Positions 60,994 through 64,000 of a stretch of DNA of 64,000 nucleotides are shown one piece after another. The stretch's first letter is position 1. Every line of letters begins with the position of its first letter. The stretch comes from Saprospiraceae bacterium (GTDB taxonomy: Bacteria; Bacteroidota; Bacteroidia; Chitinophagales; Saprospiraceae), in contig JADKBO010000003.1 of the NCBI GenBank assembly GCA_016715105.1, positions 124,001 through 188,000 of the forward strand, given 5' to 3'. The translations under genes and the position numbers were made by a program. The notes beneath the pieces were generated by a model. It worked only from the letters and a program-made list of their open reading frames with translations. It made no database searches and was not told where the DNA came from.

Positions 60994-61635
60994 GTGGGCA
61001 AAAGTAGTAAATTTTATGTCGTTTGGGAAGGCCGTCAGCCAGGCATTTACCAAACCTGGGCTGAAGCAAAAGCTCAGATTGATAGCCATCCTGGTGCACG
61101 ATACAAATCTTTTGAAACGATGGGCTTGGCCGAATTGGCCTATAAAAGTGGCCCTCCAGCATTTTCTCCTAAAACTGCACAAAAATCAAAAGGGTCAACT
61201 TCGTCCTCTTTATTTGAAAAAGCTAAAATTATTGCCAATTCTATTGCCGTTGATGCTGCGTGCAGTGGTAATCCTGGTGATATGGAATACCGTTGTGTCG
61301 AAACCATTTCCAAAAAAGAAATATTCCATCAAGGTCCCTTCCCAGATGGTACAAATAATATAGGTGAATTTTTGGCATTGGTACATGCTCTGGCGCTGCT
61401 CGAAAAGAAAGAACGGTTTGATTTGGTTATTTATACTGATTCTGTTACGGCAATGGGCTGGGTGAAAAAAGGTAAGGCAAATACAAAACTGGAGAAAACA
61501 AAAAGGAATGCTCCTATTTTTGATTTAATTGATCGTGCAGAGCAGTGGCTTAAAACGCATAAAGTCAAAAATGAAATTTTGAAATGGGATACCGTCAATT
61601 GGGGAGAAATACCTGCCGATTTTGGTCGTAAGTAA
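60994..61635 (+). CDS. RNase H with N-terminal viroplasmin domain
   Basis: From GTG 60994 this protein has 213 residues. The first 50 (KFYVVWEGRQPGIYQTWAEA and KSFETMGLAELAYK) form the caulimovirus-viroplasmin-type domain that binds RNA/DNA hybrid. A linker rich in Lys and Ser leads to an RNase H fold with VDAACSGNPG (Asp), NNIGEFLALVHALALL (Glu) and VIYTDSVTAMGWV (Asp). A final Asp lies near IPADFGRK. It should degrade RNA in RNA-DNA hybrids. A longer frame opens at ATG 60952 but would overlap the divergent TatD start, and its extra 14 residues are unlike the domain. The 25-base gap to TatD implies a compact divergent promoter. No GTG-associated ribosome-binding sequence is clear. Confidence 0.85.
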   Translation: MGKSSKFYVVWEGRQPGIYQTWAEAKAQIDSHPGARYKSFETMGLAELAYKSGPPAFSPKTAQKSKGSTSSSLFEKAKIIANSIAVDAACSGNPGDMEYRCVETISKKEIFHQGPFPDGTNNIGEFLALVHALALLEKKERFDLVIYTDSVTAMGWVKKGKANTKLEKTKRNAPIFDLIDRAEQWLKTHKVKNEILKWDTVNWGEIPADFGRK

Positions 61636-61640
61636 CTGAC

Positions 61641-62348
61641 TTATAGTGGACGATGATTCAGAGCAGAAGACGTGGCTTTCACAAATCTATGTTCTCCTAT
61701 AAAAATGCCTGCTAGCCAATAACAAAAGTACGTTACAAATAGCGCTACAATGATATCTATAGAATAATAGTGAATATGCTGTAATAATAACATGATGGCA
61801 ACACTCATCCAAACAAAAAATGCCATCATTCTTCCTTTTCCACAATCCATTACCAAAAAAATCAAAAACATAGAAGAAGTGTGTCCTGAAAACATCAAAT
61901 CTTTTGTGATTTCTGCTCCGCCATAAAAAATTTCGACAAAAGGGTCTGTCAAACTGACAAGATGGGTTGGAGGTTCCATCGGAAATAAAAACAAAGTACA
62001 AGCTCTTATCAATGCAATGAATGCATAAGCTGTTCCATATCTAAAGAAAATCCAGGAATTGTGCCAGCTCCTATAAATACCGTATAAACTGATTGAATAC
62101 ATCAAAAAAAATATGGGCACACTGCAATCGTAAGCAGGCAGAGCATCCAAAATATAATCATCCAATTTGACGCCTTCCCTAGATTGAATATAATGGAAAA
62201 AATAAGGCATCGCATAAAGCAATAAACTAATGATGCCAACAATGAGCCAAAACTTCATTTTGACTTCTTTTACTTCCCATGGATTTACTCCACGGTGCAA
62301 TGCACCATTGCGGTTGATTGTGATTTTTTCTGTTATAAAATTCACCAT
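61641..62348 (-). CDS. PAP2/sphingomyelin-synthase-like membrane phosphatase
   Basis: This 235-residue protein has about six hydrophobic helices. Catalytic-type motifs are in the order expected for the PAP2_C (sphingomyelin synthase-related) class: DLMFSGHTSSMFL with the His, and HIHYYSIDIIVALF with His and Asp. Such enzymes transfer or remove phosphate groups on membrane lipids, with the active site on the outer face of the inner membrane. A polar start MVNFITEKITINRNGALHRG precedes the first helix. ATG 62348 is preferred over an upstream TTG at 62360. It ends five bases from the convergent RNase H gene. Substrate cannot be predicted. Confidence 0.75.
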   Translation of the reverse strand: MVNFITEKITINRNGALHRGVNPWEVKEVKMKFWLIVGIISLLLYAMPYFFHYIQSREGVKLDDYILDALPAYDCSVPIFFLMYSISLYGIYRSWHNSWIFFRYGTAYAFIALIRACTLFLFPMEPPTHLVSLTDPFVEIFYGGAEITKDLMFSGHTSSMFLIFLVMDCGKGRMMAFFVWMSVAIMLLLQHIHYYSIDIIVALFVTYFCYWLAGIFIGEHRFVKATSSALNHRPL

Positions 62349-62621
62349 GGCTGCCGGCAAAAACTATTTGAATCTGTGAAAAGGTGTGCGAAACTAATAT
62401 TTTAAAACAATTTCATTCTGTCTGAAGAATAATAAATACAAGGTGATCAATTTCACAAAAACGGCAAGCTGTTCCACAATCAGGATTGCAGATTAATGTG
62501 TAACCCAAAAGTTCGGATGTAGAATAGAAAACTCTCAACTTGAGGATTAGCATTTTTCTTCTACTTCCGAACTATTGAAACATAAATCTTTAAAGAAAAG
62601 AAGGCTTGGCAGCAACCTGGA
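62349..62621. other. Spacer upstream of the PAP2-like gene
   Basis: This 273-base stretch contains no ORF of note. A weak GAAG/CTTC pairing near 62600 is too short to call a terminator for the EF-G-like gene. No promoter consensus was found. Confidence 0.4.
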
Positions 62622-64000
62622 TCAGGCTTCCGTCAATTCTTCTACATGCTCTTGAATAAGTTTATGTTGAACTTCTGGTGGTACTGGAGCAAACTCTATA
62701 ATTTTCCTTGTAAACTTCGCTTTACCCTGAGTCAATGATCTCAATGTGGACGCATATTGATACATCTCGGCTTGAGGAACTTTTGCGGTTATTTTTTGAT
62801 AGTGGCCTTCTGCACCCATGCCTGTGATTATCGCTCTGCGCGTTTGTAAATCATTCATCACTTCGCCCATCACGTGATCACTACAAAGCACTTCTAACTC
62901 ATAAATCGGCTCCAATAGTTGAGGACTTGCATTTTTGAACGCCGTTTTAAAAGCATTGGATGAAGCCAACATAAAAGCCATATCATTGGAATCAACGCTG
63001 TGCATTTTGCCATCATAAATACAAACTCTGATGTTCTGGCAATGAGAACCGGTCAGAGGTCCCTCTTCCATTTTTTGTAAAATCCCCTTCTTAATGGCAT
63101 TTGCGTATTTGGAATCTATCGCTCCACCAACAACACACCAATAGAATGCTAAATGACCTCCCCAATCCAATGCCTCAACTTCTCTATTTTTGACTGTCAA
63201 GCCGTGAGGGTCTGGCATACCTTCAAAATAAGGATCTATGCGCATGTGTACTTCTGCAAATTGACCTGCACCTCCCGACTGTTTTTTATGTCGATAGGAC
63301 TCATCGGCTGACTTTGTGATGGTTTCTGTGTACATGATGCGTGGTTTGTCAAATTCCATGACAATACCGTTGACCTTTTCAATGCGATATTTGGTAATGT
63401 CCAGGTGCAATTGACCTTGACCATATAATAATACTTGTTTTAGGGCAGCAGATTGCTCAATGATTAAAGTAGGGTCTTCTTCTTGTATTTGGTGGAGGGC
63501 CTTCATGAGTTTTTCCATGTCATTTTTACTCGGAGGTGCTACCGCCGTGCGAATTTTGGACTCTGGAAATTTAATTTTCAAAATGACATTTTTACTTCCC
63601 TTTACAGTAAGTGTATCATTGGTGTGAGAATCTTTGAGCTTTACAGTGACACCCAAGTCACCAGCTTTCAATTGATTTGCAGCAGTTCTATTTTTTCCTT
63701 CAGCAACAAAAATTTGACTCATTCGCTCATGGTGGTCATGATCTGTGTTGATAAAATCATCCCCTGCACTCACCGTACCGCTAAAAACTTTGAAATAACT
63801 CACCATACCAACTTGAGGTTCTGTCATGGTCTTATAAATAAATAGCGTAGTTGCAGGGTCGGCGGCATTACAAACGAGCAAGCCGCCATCCTCGAGTTTT
63901 GCAGGAGCACAATCAGCTGGTGAAGGTGCAACATCATTGATGAAACTCATCAATCTACCTGTACCCATATTTCTAAGTGCACTACAACAAAAAACTGGTG
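62622..64000 (-). CDS. Elongation factor G-like GTPase, C-terminal part, continues beyond window
   Basis: About 459 codons lie in the window and the frame is open to the edge. The first visible residues are PVFCCSALRNMGTGRLMSF, a classic linker after the GTP-binding domain, so the GTPase domain is off-window. Visible parts match EF-G domains II to V. Domain II is around EPQVGMVSYFKVFSGTVSAG, domain III around EEDPTLIIEQSAALKQVLLYGQGQLHLD, the domain IV loop is KKQSGGAGQFAEV, and domain V is VMNDLQTRRAIITGMGAEGH. The domain IV loop differs from the canonical GRGQYG form, which fits the EF-G-like paralogue common in Bacteroidota rather than the main translocase. A role in ribosome translocation or recycling is inferred. 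The gene is the last of the window and no terminator is seen after the stop at 62622. Confidence 0.85.
   Translation of the reverse strand, partial: PVFCCSALRNMGTGRLMSFINDVAPSPADCAPAKLEDGGLLVCNAADPATTLFIYKTMTEPQVGMVSYFKVFSGTVSAGDDFINTDHDHHERMSQIFVAEGKNRTAANQLKAGDLGVTVKLKDSHTNDTLTVKGSKNVILKIKFPESKIRTAVAPPSKNDMEKLMKALHQIQEEDPTLIIEQSAALKQVLLYGQGQLHLDITKYRIEKVNGIVMEFDKPRIMYTETITKSADESYRHKKQSGGAGQFAEVHMRIDPYFEGMPDPHGLTVKNREVEALDWGGHLAFYWCVVGGAIDSKYANAIKKGILQKMEEGPLTGSHCQNIRVCIYDGKMHSVDSNDMAFMLASSNAFKTAFKNASPQLLEPIYELEVLCSDHVMGEVMNDLQTRRAIITGMGAEGHYQKITAKVPQAEMYQYASTLRSLTQGKAKFTRKIIEFAPVPPEVQHKLIQEHVEELTEA

Noticed and set aside
61001..61182. Minus-strand ORFs upstream of TatD
   Set aside because: They overlap the viroplasmin domain of the RNase H gene and have no homologous motifs.

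Overview
The window looks like a chromosomal segment of a Bacteroidota bacterium, most likely a Saprospiraceae-like member. This rests on four huge secreted proteins that share a type IX secretion (T9SS) type A C-terminal sorting domain, a DUF6702-type protein, an ExbB-X-ExbD-ExbD cluster in Bacteroidota order, promoter elements of the TTTG / TANNTTTG type, few visible Shine-Dalgarno sequences, and A+T-rich spacers. The family-level assignment is inference.

Layout. 1-3100: the 5' end of a FabF-type ketoacyl synthase (cut by the window edge), a DUF6702-like protein, a possible 34-residue ORF, a CBM48-like single-domain protein with a clear promoter and terminator, and a polytopic GT-C-like membrane protein. 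3089-3656: a non-coding stretch with degenerate short repeats. 3657-51743: about 48 kb of minus-strand paralogous giant surface-protein genes. They are (i) a roughly 1,500-codon gene broken by at least four frameshifts, (ii) an intact 2,058-residue protein with two lamin-tail-like domains, (iii) a colossal gene spanning 15196-44458, about 9,750 codons, that reads as two ORFs because of one frameshift near 41.5 kb, and (iv) an intact 2,230-residue protein with an N-terminal membrane anchor. The colossal protein runs: signal peptide, thrombospondin-3 calcium repeats, 12 SprB-like repeats, 3 DUF11-like repeats, 30 DUF7507-like repeats, 4 DUF11-like repeats, HYR-like cysteine-rich modules, then the family's common C-terminal module.

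All four giants end in the same order: an unnamed conserved domain, a carboxypeptidase-regulatory-like domain (not clearly seen in every copy), a dockerin-like pair of helices with one good calcium loop, a cohesin-like beta domain, and the T9SS sorting domain. They are probably exported by T9SS and used as surface adhesins or a surface layer. The 30-repeat array has a four-unit higher-order period and contains a recent 3.13-kb tandem duplication of eight units.

51944-64000: ordinary chromosomal genes. These are a secreted protein of unknown function, an outer-membrane-like protein with an HEYRH zinc-protease motif, gpmI, the ExbB/X/ExbD/ExbD cluster, tRNA-Ser(GGA), a TatD-family nuclease, a viroplasmin-RNase H protein, a PAP2-like membrane phosphatase, and the C-terminal two thirds of an EF-G-like GTPase that leaves the window. 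Most are minus-strand. The energy-transducing ExbB/ExbD cluster could power outer-membrane transport, but nothing in the sequence ties it to export of the giants. No T9SS machinery gene, PorP/SprF-like partner, CRISPR array, transposase or phage gene is visible.
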